A DNA stretch of 64,000 nucleotides, taken from the NCBI GenBank assembly GCA_963675135.1, contig OY776123.1, positions 17,577,840-17,641,839 on the forward strand, given 5' to 3'. Shown here piece by piece: positions 52,973 to 63,426 of this stretch. Under the pieces are notes generated by a model. That model was not told the DNA's origin, made no database searches, and worked only from the letters and a program-made list of their open reading frames with translations. Each line of letters begins with the position of its first letter. Position 1 is the stretch's first letter. The position numbers and the translations under genes were made by a program. Source of the DNA: Galeopsis tetrahit. Lineage: Eukaryota > Streptophyta > Magnoliopsida > Lamiales > Lamiaceae.

Positions 52973-54107
52973 GGGCGCGGCTAAATACACCCGGATTTTC
53001 TATGAGTACACCCACTAAACATTTTTTTTAATCTTTTAGAACATGTGAAATGTCCAATATACCCTTAGGGTAAAATTTATGAAAAAAACAAAAATGAGTA
53101 CACCCACCCATTCTATTCCGTAGAATTATCTCCACCACCACCAAAACCAACACCATTCTTAAACAAAAAAAACTCCAAAATTTCAACAAAAATAAAGATG
53201 TTCGAAAAAATTTCCAGAACAAACATGTTCAAAAATAACAATATGTTCAAAATTTTTTCCAGAACAAAAACCAAATGTTCGAAAAAAATTCCAAAACAAA
53301 CATGTTCAAAAAAATTTCCAAAACAAACCCAATATGTTCGAATTTTTTTCCAAAACAAACTGAATATGTTCGAAAAAAAAGATCGAACAAGATGTTCGAT
53401 TTTTTTTCCAAAAGAAACACAGATTGTTCGAAATTTTTTCCAAAACAAATTCAATAGGTTCGAAAATAATTCCGAAACTTCTAAAATACCCAAATTTTCC
53501 TAAAATTCCTAAATTTTTAAAAAAGCCATAAATCAAAAAATAAAAAACTGACCCTAAATTTGGCCGGCGAATTGAACGGCGGCCGCTTCGCACGGAGGAG
53601 AGGCGACGACGGCCGCTTCGCACAAAGGAGGGGACGAGACAAGGGAGGAGGAGAGGGGTTGCACACACCTCCAGCGGCGGCGGCGAGCGCGCACACCTTC
53701 AGCGGCGGTGGCGAGCGCGCACACCTCCAGCGGCGGCGGCGTTTGAAGGAGGAAGGGGAGGGGGCGCGACGCCGCCCATGCGAAAGAAGAAGGAGGGTTC
53801 GCGACGGCGGCCGCGTCGCTTGGAGGAGGGGCGACGGCGGCCGCGTCGCTTGGTCTTCTCTTCAAACGGATGGGTCGCGGCGGCGAAAGAAGCTTCAAAC
53901 GGAGGGGTGAGGAGGTGGGCCGCGGCCGCCTGAGAGTGGGAGGAAGGGAGGAGGCGGTTGAGAGAGAGAGGAGAGAAATTTGGTGGGTGTACTAAAATAA
54001 GAAAAAATTAGGGTTAAGAAGAAGGATGGTATTTTGGAGTTTTCCACGTGTGTGTCCTCATCGCGTGGGTGTACTGATAGTATCCTCGGGTGCATTTAGC
54101 CGCGCCC
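52973..54107. mobile_element. Non-autonomous MULE with repeat array and GC-rich block
   Basis: The ends GGGCGCGGCTAAATACACCC and, inverted, GGGCGCGGCTAAATGCACCC, with a perfect 9-bp duplication TAATTGAAA (52964-52972 and 54108-54116). Like the MULE at 21241 it has a repeat array (ATGTTCGAAAAAATTCCAAA-type units, about 53198-53480) followed by a GC-rich block (about 53560-53950) with GGCGGCCGC, CTCCAGCGGCGGCGG and GCGCGCACACCT repeats. Frames on both strands of the GC-rich block are low complexity. The right end is 84 bp upstream of the TATA box of the next gene. Confidence 0.88.
53198..53480. repeat. Short tandem array of ATGTTCGAAAAAATTCCAAA units
   Basis: About ten degenerate copies of a 25-30 bp unit containing TGTTCGA-AAA-TTTCCAAAAC. 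Frames on both strands (Phe-rich or Asn/Lys-rich) are products of the repeat. Confidence 0.8.
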
Positions 54108-54190
54108 TAATTGAAATTTGGAGGGAATGGGCCCATGTGCATTCTACCCAAACCCTAGCTAGTCCCAAAATATACACAAGTGCGGTTGCC

Positions 54191-54197
54191 TATAAAT
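54191..54197 (+). promoter_or_regulatory. TATA box of the Myb/SANT-like pseudogene
   Basis: TATAAAT, 111 bp before the ATG at 54302, in otherwise unique sequence between the MULE and the gene. Confidence 0.6.
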
Positions 54198-54301
54198 TCT
54201 ACATAACAGAAAGCTTTGTAATTCAATTCTCTCACAAATAATCTATAAAAAAGGTTTTTTTTAAGGCTTCTCCTTTCCATTTCTTACTTAAAAACAAAAA
54301 A

Positions 54302-55055
54302 ATGGAGAATATAAAATCACAAGATTTTTACTTATACCAGAGAAACTGGAATGAGGGCACCGTCCGCTGTTTCGTCAATGCTCTCCTTTGGGTTAAGCAA
54401 CATGGGAAATGGCTGCAACAACTCGTATTCCCTCGAGTTTGCATTGACCGCCCTCAACATCCACTACAAAAAAAGCTTGATTTTGATACCGAAATTTTGA
54501 GACGGACACCTAATCCGTCTCTAATAGATACGGATTAGATACGGATTTGTTAAAAAATCGAGATTTGAAACCGAAAATAAAACCATCTCTCATTATAAAC
54601 AGATTAGATACGACTTTTAGTTTCAAGAGTTTTAGATACGAATTAGATACACGACTTTCAGTTTCGAGAGTTTTTGATACGGATTAGATACGTATACCAC
54701 CGTCTCTAAACAGTCAATTTTTTCTCCCCGATATAAAACGAGACAAGGTGGTACACGAAATTTGTGATACGAAATCTAACCATCTCTAAAATAAAGAAAC
54801 AAACCATTAAATTGTTCAAAAAATAAACTTAAAGACGAAGGAAAAGGCGACGACACAGAAGGGCGACGACACGACATAAAGAGGTATCCTATGTACACGA
54901 GGATCCTCAATCGGAGGTCACGAGGATCCTCAATCGAAGGTCTGAGTGAACAACGACGCGCCCTTCCTCGTGAAACCGAACACTGAGAGAGAGAGAATAT
55001 TCTTTTCTTGAGAGAGTGAATTCTTTTTTTAGAGGTAATTTGGGAGATAGAAATC

Positions 55056-55096
<41 letters not shown>

Positions 55097-57386
55097 GAGA
55101 ATATGGACGGGTGAATTGAGTTATATTAATTAATTATTACTCTTTTATAATTAATAAATAGTAAAAATAAAAAAATCAATTAATATATCTTCTATGTATA
55201 GGATAAACATAAATGTTAGAATAATACTATGTAGATATATTTTAGGATAGCCATATATATTATAATAACAATAATATTATATTATATCTTCAATTCCATA
55301 TGACAATATATATATTAATTGATTCTCTAATGAAAATATTCCAAGAATTGATTTTCTAATCATATATCAATTTTGTATGATGTCAGAGACGTTAGATTAA
55401 AAAAAGGAGGTGTACGGTGTCATTTAATAATTTTAAAAGTTTTTAAATATCTTGACCATTAAGACTTATAAAGAAATTTGTATAGTATTTTTTAAAAAGT
55501 TTTAGATTAAAAAAAAAAAATTATATCATCCATTTAGAAAAAGTATAAATACATGAAGCATTGTTAATTGTAAAAGTCATTGTTTGGAAGTGATACAAGT
55601 TAGTCTAAAAGTTGTTTCATTTAATTTTACTAAATTAGTCTAAAAGTTGTTTGGGAAAGATACAAATTAGTCTAAAAGTTGTTTGGAAGAGATACAATAA
55701 GTTATCTAATTTATAGAAATTGAATTCATTTAATTTTACAAAATTTTAAAAAATATATCATTTTCGTGTCAAAATAAACTTAAATTAAAAAGTGTTAAAA
55801 TGAACGGAGGTAGAGATACAAATTAAGTGAATGATTCATATATTAAAACTTCATTAAATTAAAATAGAGTGTTATATGAGTGAGACGATTACGCAACTAT
55901 ATATGGGGTATATATGGGGTTGTGGAGTTGGATCAACGAGCCTACTCAATTAATGTGTGGAAATTAAGGATTTCAGGTGTTTTAGCCCTACAATGTGGGA
56001 AAATTACACGTAAGTAGTTTCATCCATGTTTATTCAATCTATAATTATTATTGATAATAATATATTTTTGTGAATTATGATGTATATTCAACAATTAAGA
56101 CAAGAAGAACAAAATATAATTAAGAAAGAACAAAATATCTCAAACGCAAACATAGATGTTAGTATTCAACATATTTTTTTAATATGGTTCCAAAAATATG
56201 TGAGTATCGATTCAATATGTGTTATTGGAATTATTATTAGTGTATATATATAAATAATTAATTTAAAGTTATTTTAAATTACAGATGAGGTGAGGTCACA
56301 CAACCGTTGAGAATTGATATTTAAGGGATTTTAGCAAATAGCAAAAGGACCACTATTATTCAAATGCGATTGGTTTGATCACACCTTATTACAAACAAAA
56401 ATCCATTCGAAGTGGATGTTCATCACCTATTCAGGAGGACCACCACACCACAAGTAACAAATTCAGGAGGACCACCACACCACAAGTAACAATAAACGAA
56501 TTGTTGTTTGCAAAGTAAAGTAAAGGCAAGTTTCTCAGTGGAAAGCACTGCAAAAAAGTTTTTAAAAAAAATAGAGACGGAAACTACAGTGTTTGTGGAG
56601 ATTTCAATCTTTTTGTAGATTTAACGGTTACAAATCGTGATTTGATTGGAACTGAAAACGATGATGATGAGAATGATAATAAGGATGGAGATGAATATGA
56701 TGAAGAAGAAGATGATGACGACAATGATGAAGGGAAATATGAAGATGAAGATTAAATGTAATTTAATTAATTTATTTGAATTTATAAACTTTTACAATTG
56801 AAATTATTCAATAACAATTTTTTATATATATTTTTTAAATTTACAAATTAATCAATTAATTATATATGTTAAAATATTATGCATAGTTCTTAGTATTTTA
56901 CTTATGCTTTTGAAGGCTGTGAGTAATTACAATTTTTAAAAATTAATAAAAAAAATGACATTTACAAATTTAAAAGTTATAATTTAAATACATGTAAAAG
57001 AAATTACATTTGTAAAAATTACAATTAATATTAAAAGATAAAACAAAAGAGTTGTCTGTCCTAGCGGCGGGTGCTCAATAATGGACACTTGCCCACCTGA
57101 GTTTTGGGGGCTGGGTCGGGTTTGGGGGTCGGGTTTGGGAGCTGTGTCTCTAAATTGCAGTTTTTTTGTAGTGATCAGGGTTGATGATGAGCCCGTCTCA
57201 TTCTCTTGGTACAATGTTTTTGCTCAAAGAACTATCATTGAGACTTGATATCGATCATTCAAGGCACTCATCGAGACCCCGGGGGTGCGTTGGGACAAAC
57301 ACAATAGCCGTATTATTGTAGACCCACACACTTGGTTTTTCCTTTCAATGGTACATACGTAACTACTCTATCATGTATATTCACAT

Positions 57387-57417
<31 letters not shown>

Positions 57418-57529
57418 TTAACATGTTTTTTTATGTTGCGTATAGAATGATCCCTTCGTCAAAGCATATTACTATGCGGCGGACCCCTTGTTTGATAAGA
57501 TTAAACTTCTATTTGAAGATGACGCTTGA
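54302..57529 (+). pseudogene. Myb/SANT-like domain gene, split by a CACTA element
   Basis: The first part (54302-54461) reads MENIKSQDFYLYQRNWNEGT, then VRCFVNALLWVKQHGKWLQQ. The CACTA element sits at 54462-57173. Beyond it (57177-57350): VDDEPVSFSWYNVFAQRTII, a TGA, then RSFKALIETPGVRWDKHN and the start of SRIIVDPHTW. A GT-AG intron (57351-57445, phase 0) follows, and a last exon (57446-57529) NDPFVKAYYYAADPLFDKIK to the stop. The pattern L-ETPGV-WD...W...NPFA-AYY--(D/E)P-(F/Y)--L--LF is that of plant Myb/SANT-like domain proteins, likely DNA-binding. Besides the transposon there are a 1-base frameshift near 54432 and the TGA at about 57247. Family call from memory of the motif. Confidence 0.55.
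54462..57173. mobile_element. CACTA element, 2.7 kb, perfect 3-bp target duplication
   Basis: The ends CACTACAAAAAAA and, inverted, CACTACAAAAAAAC; the flanks ATC (54459-54461) and ATC (57174-57176). Subterminal repeats are GATACGGATTAGATACG and ACCGTCTCTAA words (54480-54790). No TNP2 is recognisable. A short Asp/Glu-rich frame without ATG lies at about 56640-56755 (ENDDDENDNKDGDEYDEEED). An (AT)n run lies at 55060-55093. It is a different CACTA family from the one at 41850. Confidence 0.88.
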
Positions 57530-57690
57530 TCGATCGATGGAGATAAAGATGTGTGCTCTTCTATCTTAAGAATAGCTCTAGTATGGGTACATAGTTAATT
57601 TTGTGTTTTGTCATTTGTATGGTTTTAATTTGAGTAAGAAATATTGTACTTATTCTAAAACATAATTAAGTTCATGTTAAATTTGAGTTC
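57530..57690. other. 3' flank of the Myb/SANT-like pseudogene
   Basis: Probably its 3' UTR. It ends abruptly at the CACTA-derived fragment. No other feature. Confidence 0.5.
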
Positions 57691-58163
57691 GAACCCCAGA
57701 AATAGCGAAAATGGCCAGATTTCCGAAAAATGGGGTGGCCCAGCGGTGGGGGGTGGGTGTTGGTGGCCTATCGACCTGGGTTCGAATCCCAGATTCGGCT
57801 TTTTTAAATTTTAATAAAAAGGCATCGGCAAAATGGCATCGGCAATAGGCCCGATGCAAAATGGCATCGGCAAGATGGCATCGGCAATAGGCCCGATGCA
57901 AAATGGCATCGGCAGTGGGCCCCGATGCCATTTGGTAACGGCGTTTGCCCCGATGCGAAATGGCATCGGCTGTCCTCGATGCCATTTCGCATCGGTTTTC
58001 CCCAAATCCGATGCCATTTAAATGGCATCGACCATATTGGCATCGGCACACTGCCGATGCCTTTGCCTTCATCTAAGGGGACGGCATCGGCACACTGCCG
58101 ATGCCTTTGCCTTCATCTAAGGGGACGGCAGATCCGATGCCATTTCGTGTTTATTTTGTAGTG
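57690..58163. mobile_element. CACTA 3'-end fragment with tRNA-like sequence
   Basis: Nearly identical to the 3' end of the CACTA element at 41850: tRNA-like A box (57736-57746) and B box (57779-57789), GATGC-ATGGCATCGGC subterminal repeats, and terminus TTTATTTTGTAGTG ending 58163. There is no matching 5' end, so it is a truncated copy. Confidence 0.8.
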
Positions 58164-58533
58164 TTTGCTGGGTGTTGGTGGCCTATCGACCTGGGTTCGA
58201 ATCCCAGATTCGGCTTTTTTAAATTTTAATAAAAAGGCATCGGCAATAGGCCCGATGCAAAATGGCATCGGCAGTGGGCATCGGCAAGATGGCATCGGCA
58301 ATAGGCCCGATGCAAAATGGCATCGGCAGTGGGCCCCGATGCCATTTGGTAACGGCGTTTGCCCCGATGCGAAATGGCATCGGCTGTCCTCGATGCCATT
58401 TCGCATCGGTTTTCCCCAAATCCGATGCCATTTAAATGGCATCGACCATATTGGCATCGGCACACTGCCAATGCCTTTGCCTTCATCTAAGGGGACGGCA
58501 GATCCGATGCCATTTCGTGTTTATTTTGTAGTG
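58164..58533. mobile_element. Tandem second copy of the CACTA 3' end
   Basis: Begins TTTGCTGGGTGTTGGTGGCC and repeats the fragment before it from the B box (GGTTCGAATCC) to the terminus TTTATTTTGTAGTG (ending 58533), again followed by TTTGC. The A box is missing. It was probably formed by unequal recombination within the repeats. Confidence 0.8.
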
Positions 58534-59260
58534 TTTGCAGGAGGATTTTACTTATGTGAATGTAGGGATACGTTTATGATTAAGCATGAATTTTTTTTTT
58601 GATGCGTTAAAAGTGTATCGGTTCACTTGATTGATACTGATTGTTCCAAATAAGATGGCTGAGAGGAAGAAAGTGGTGGCTGAGTGGAGTGGGAGTGGTG
58701 GCTGAGAGACAGGAAGTGAAGTGGTGGCTGAGAGAGTGGCTGAGTGGGAGGGAGGGAGGAGGGGAAAGGTGAAAGGTGGTGGATGAGGAGAATAGAAGAG
58801 AAGAAAGGAGTTCCATTTTTTTTATGTTTCTTTAGTTATACCTTGTCTGATTTTTTAGTTCGATTTTATGTTTTTTTTAGTTTGCTTTACTCATTTGATT
58901 AGTAATTGGTGTTTAGAATATATCATTAAACTTTTTTCTCGTGTTTATTTTATGTTAGTGTACAATTACTGTATCTCGATCAAAGCAACTACTATTCACA
59001 ATTTAGACTAAAAACTAAATTAAAGAATATATTTGTCTAACTCGATTATGATATATATACATGATTTAATTTCTATTGCAGTGTTTTACATAATTATTTA
59101 GAATATTCTAAAACAATATAGGAAAATATCTTAATTTGCAAAAAAATAAGTAAATTTATGTGTTAATTTGTCAAAATTCTATGTAATTTGAAAATTACAC
59201 AAAAACCCTCCCACAGTTTATTTAATAAAATATACATAATTTTTTTGTCTTTTGACAATA
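58534..59260. other. Non-coding, partly a copy of 33.3-33.7 kb
   Basis: 58820-59215 matches 33310-33735, the 3' flank of MIR157 block A. 58650-58790 is a GGCTGAGTGG-type short repeat; the minus-strand frame across it is Ser/Pro/Leu low complexity. Confidence 0.6.
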
Positions 59261-60119
59261 TTTTTTTTTTTTTTTTGTCAGTAAAAGGAATTGCATTAAT
59301 ATTGGGCACAAGAAATACCCGAAAAAATCAGTGTACAAATCATAACATTAGAGAAAAAGACAGTAAATCTTAAACTACAGAAAATCTCATATGATGCACT
59401 TGAGTGGGTCTTACCCAATTCTTGAATGAAAATGTTTTTCGAGTGGGATATTTGATCGTGAACCAACTCCAAAGTCTTGCTCTGAGTTCCTTCTTGACCT
59501 TCGTGATTGAGAAAGTGTCGTTCCTGAAAAGTACTGGATTTCTCCATTTCAAGCCATACCACGCATAGCCATATACATGTAGCTTTCTTATTCCCACTTC
59601 TCCCCTTGATGAGGCCTCCAAATCCTAGGAAATTGTCCAGTATGTATGACGGAAGTGCAGTCGGTATCTTGAGCCAAGTCAGATATTCCATCCACACTTG
59701 ATATGAGTGGGGGCATTCCAGAAAGATGTGTTTCTCAGTTTCTTCACTTTCACCGCAAAGTACGCACCTTAGATCATCGTTTTGGTTGAGGATATTTCTT
59801 CTCCTTAGGTTGGATCGTGTAGGCAGACTTCCCCATAAGAGCCTCCAAGCGTGAGCCTTGACTTTTGAGGGTGCAAAATTCTTCCATATGCGTTTGAAGC
59901 CTTGGATGAGCCTGTCGTCCGGTTGAGTGTCTTGGCTTTGGTTGAACAGGGTCGAGTACGTTGCTTTTGAGAGAACTTCACTGTGTTCAATGCATTCCAC
60001 TTCCACGAGTCCTCGATTCCGTCTTTGAGTTGGATCTTGTCCATCATAGATATAAGATCGTTAAAGACGTCAAAGAGTGCCCTTCTCCATCTCCAGGTGT
60101 CCCCATCCCATTGATTCAT
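59261..60119 (-). mobile_element. LINE 3' end (minus strand)
   Basis: An A-tail seen as a T-run at 59261-59276. On the minus strand the region upstream encodes WDGDTWRWRRALFD (104-aa frame 60119-59805), then WKNFAPSKVKAHAWRLLWGS, CVLCGESEETEKHIFLECPH (frame 60006-59296), then WRNPVLFRNDTFSITKVKKE in the frame 59621-59370. This is the zinc-binding C-terminal part of a LINE ORF2, with two frameshifts. The upstream part is cut at 60120 by the next element. Confidence 0.8.
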
Positions 60120-60124
60120 GTATT

Positions 60125-61678
60125 ATGTAACACCAAAATACACAATCGCAAGTATACGGTGTATATCGTAGCGTGAAAAATACAAGGTCGATCCCACAGG
60201 GAGGTTTAGTGTAAAAGTATAGTTTGTCGATTAAGTTCTAAATAGACGGCGATCGATAAGTTTGAATGATGAAATTACCCCTAATTATCTACCAAAGTGT
60301 CACAAATAGACAATAGAGAGTAATGATGAATCGATCAAGTGTCATTCAAATCAAAGAAATGAGAAATAAACGAGTAAACACTCAAATATGAGAAGATAGG
60401 TTCCAAGGCACATGCAATACTAATGAATCCATCTATGATTAACAATCTACTCAAGTGGTGCTGTGTTTTTTCTATAAGATTGATCACAAAATAATGAGTT
60501 AAAAGTCCTCTCGATCCAAATAACCCAAGAGAAATATAATCAAATCTAGTATCTCTACCTAAATTGCATCATAAAACCCAATTAAGCCCCTAAGATCATC
60601 ACACATCCTCCTAATCATTGATCATCTCTCGATCTCTCAATAAAATTAGGTCGAATACTTGCAATCAATTAATCAAAAGAGATTTCTCAATCCAATTTCA
60701 ATTAACTAAGATTAACACATCACTATTGTACACTAATGACATATTTTGCAATGGAAATCAAACATTCAAATAGAATTAAGCCACACAAACACCAATTAAG
60801 CAAAATACTAATTCATAAACTTTATCAAGAGTATTTACAAGGCCCTAGAACCAAAAGTGTTCTACCCAACAACCAACATAATCCAATTAACACAAACTAA
60901 TGAAATAAATAAAAAGAGAGAGAATGAGAAAGCTTAGTCTAATGGATGATGGGTAATTGAATTCCAAAGCTATTGACTCCTTCCTTGCTTGATTTGGTGG
61001 AGAATTGAAGAAATTGATGATGATTACCTCCAAGTGTGTGTTTGTATGTGTAAGAGTTCTTGTGAAAGGGGTAAGATGTGTTTGAATTCAAGAATGGAAG
61101 TATTTATAGTGTTGGGGACTTGGGGTAGGGCTTGGGATTGAAAGTTGCACTTTGGTGAAATGCACAAAAACCGTCGAGAACAGGGGTGACTCGGCCGAGT
61201 TGAGATGAGTTGAAATGGTTGCATTCAGAAATTTTCTTCCGAGCTCGGCCGAGTTGAGTAGCTCGACCGAGTTTCCACTCTTTGATGCCGCAGATCAAGG
61301 CTCGAGCTCGACCGATTCTGATCATCCGGCCGAATTGAGTTTTTCGTCCAACTCGGCCGAGTTAGGTAGCTCGGCCGAGTTGCTGCTCGTTCCAGTCTCA
61401 GGCCATCGATCCTACTCGGCCGATTCTGTGCATTCGGCCAAAAAAATGATTTTTTTTTCCTCCACTCGGCCGAGTTGCTGAATGTTTAGTTTGCACCTCG
61501 AACTTGTTTCGTGCATAACTTTTGTTTTCGACCTCCAATCGACTCGATTCTTTTTACTATTCCACTCTATTTTTCGAGCCGGATCCAATGGTGCACTTCT
61601 CTTTTTGGTCCAGTGAATTGTGGTAGGTGTTTTGCTCCCAAAATCCTTCATTTTTCCTACAAAATCGACAAAACACCA
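60125..61678 (+). mobile_element. Non-coding LTR-like element, interrupted by copia
   Basis: Begins TGTAACACC, then CGCAAGTATACGGTGTAT and GGTCGATCCCACAGGGAGG, a signature I associate with plant LTR-type elements. It is AT-rich without ORFs up to about 61150, then a CTCGGCCGAGTTG array, then TTTTTCCTACAAAATCGAC-AAAACACC before the copia LTR starts. Its layout parallels 6219-7538. Its right end lies beyond the copia element, outside the window. Confidence 0.5.
61185..61475. repeat. CTCGGCCGAGTTG short repeats
   Basis: Eight or more variants of the palindromic CTCGGCCGAG followed by TTGAG/TTGCT. They are the counterpart of the CCCGGCCGGG array at 6930-7216. Confidence 0.8.
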
Positions 61679-63284
61679 TGTTGGGAATAAAATGATTTTG
61701 ATTTAGATACCAAAACCCCTGATTGATGATGTTCAGATTAGTTGAGATATGCTCAAGTCTAGTTCAGACAAGTTGTCTCAGAACACTTGAGTAAGTAGAA
61801 TGCTTAAGTTAAAAATCTCAGAAATGTTTGTGAGATTTTAGAGTTCAGGATAGTTGTCCAAAGCTGAAATGTTAGGCAGCTTGATAAGTATTAAGGTTAT
61901 AGGCCAAAGTTGCTGAGCTTTCAAGACAAGCTGACCAAGTGGACAACCAAGCTGAAAAGATCAAGAGTGTTAAGGCAATGCTCATAAATGCAAATGATCA
62001 GATCTAGTTGAAATGCAAATGATCAAGAGCATTGAATGCTAAGTTCACAGAAGACACATTCAATGAAGCATTTATTGCCAATCATGCCTGAACCAAGCAT
62101 TGAAGACTTAAAGCATTAAAGATAGAAACATTGAATGAATGTTGGAACATTCTAAAGTTGCAGCAGGAATGTTCAGGGAAGTTGTCCCATCTGACCGTTG
62201 GTTGAGTGCAGAGTTTGCCACAAATCAACCTTGGTAAATGTGCATATTTGGAATCTGACACAAGTCTTCTCAGCCACATTTCTCAGAAGTCAACACATTC
62301 ATTCTAGCAACCATTGAAGAAGCTTTTACACAGTGGATAAAAGGATGCCAAGCTTCATAGCCGTTTCAATGGTGCTGTAAATAGACAAGTTTGAATTGAT
62401 ATCTCTCCAACGGTTAGTTGTTCAAATTTGCCTATAAATACAGAAGTGATCAAGGGATTCAATCATCCAACTACTTGTTATCAAACTATCATCAAGGGAA
62501 ACCAAGCTGTTCTTTAGAATCCCAAGTTTCCTGAATCACTTCAAATAGCTAAGCCAATCCTTGTAATATCCAAAGCTTAGCATTGAGATATCCTAAGTCT
62601 TTACACTGTTCTTATTGTAAAGGATATCTCTATTAGTTGGAACCAAACCTCAAACCCTTATCTCATTTAGTGAAGAGAGAGTTTGTTGTAGAAGTGAGGA
62701 GTTAAGGACTGTTATTGTGAAACACAGTCTTAACTCAGAGAGATTGAGCACTAGGACTCAGATTATCCTAGGGATCAAAGCACTAAGAGAGTGTTGTTGA
62801 TCAGTGCACCTTGGCACTATAAAACAAGCTAATTCCATTGTGAAGGAATTATCCTGTTCAATCAGGGAAAGTGGATGTAGGAGCTTGAGTCTCTGAACCA
62901 CTATAAATTTGTGTGCCATTTACTTACTGCATTATCAATTGCACTTACATTCAATCATATTTCAAAGAGCAAAACTCAGTAAGTTAAGAAAAACTGTTTT
63001 GGACAAAGTCCCTGATAACTGTGTTTTTCAGAAATCAACTTGGAGTATTTCTTTAAGTCAAAAGGCCAACCACATTCCGCACTTAGCAACTCTTTTAGAT
63101 ATTTAGCCAACTGGTCACTTAATAGTAATCAGTAGGACAAATATCTATCAAAGTTCACACTCAGGCTAGTTGTGAGACAACCTGCCTGATAAGATCAGTT
63201 TGCTTGAAAAGAAAAGAATTTGTATACACAAGTGCATTCCCCCCCCCCCCATACACTTGTGTCATACTCCACCAAGGACCAACA
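61679..63284 (+). mobile_element. 5' LTR of a Ty1/copia element, 1.6 kb
   Basis: Starts TGTTGGGAAT and ends CCAACA, two bases before the primer site. It contains TATAAATA at 62433-62440 as a probable promoter and a C-run at 63239-63250. The long LTR and the gag type fit a SIRE-like lineage, but this is tentative. The 3' LTR is outside the window, so LTR identity and age cannot be read. Confidence 0.75.
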
Positions 63285-63286
63285 AG

Positions 63287-63298
63287 TGGTATCAGAGC
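63287..63298 (+). other. Primer-binding site, complementary to initiator tRNA-Met
   Basis: TGGTATCAGAGC, the standard plant LTR-retrotransposon primer site, two bases after the LTR end. Confidence 0.9.
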
Positions 63299-63426
63299 AG
63301 GGGTTCAAAGACCACTGCTTCTGAAAATCCAACTGATTTTCAAAATCAATTTATTTCTGTGGTCACTGAACTGATCCAAATTTCTGAAAAACTTTTGTGT
63401 GTTTATCTAAACCTATTTCTATTAAA

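Noticed and set aside
53306..53910. Open frames of more than 100 aa on both strands
   Set aside because: Products of the TGTTCGA array and the CGGCGG block inside the MULE; low complexity and no domain.
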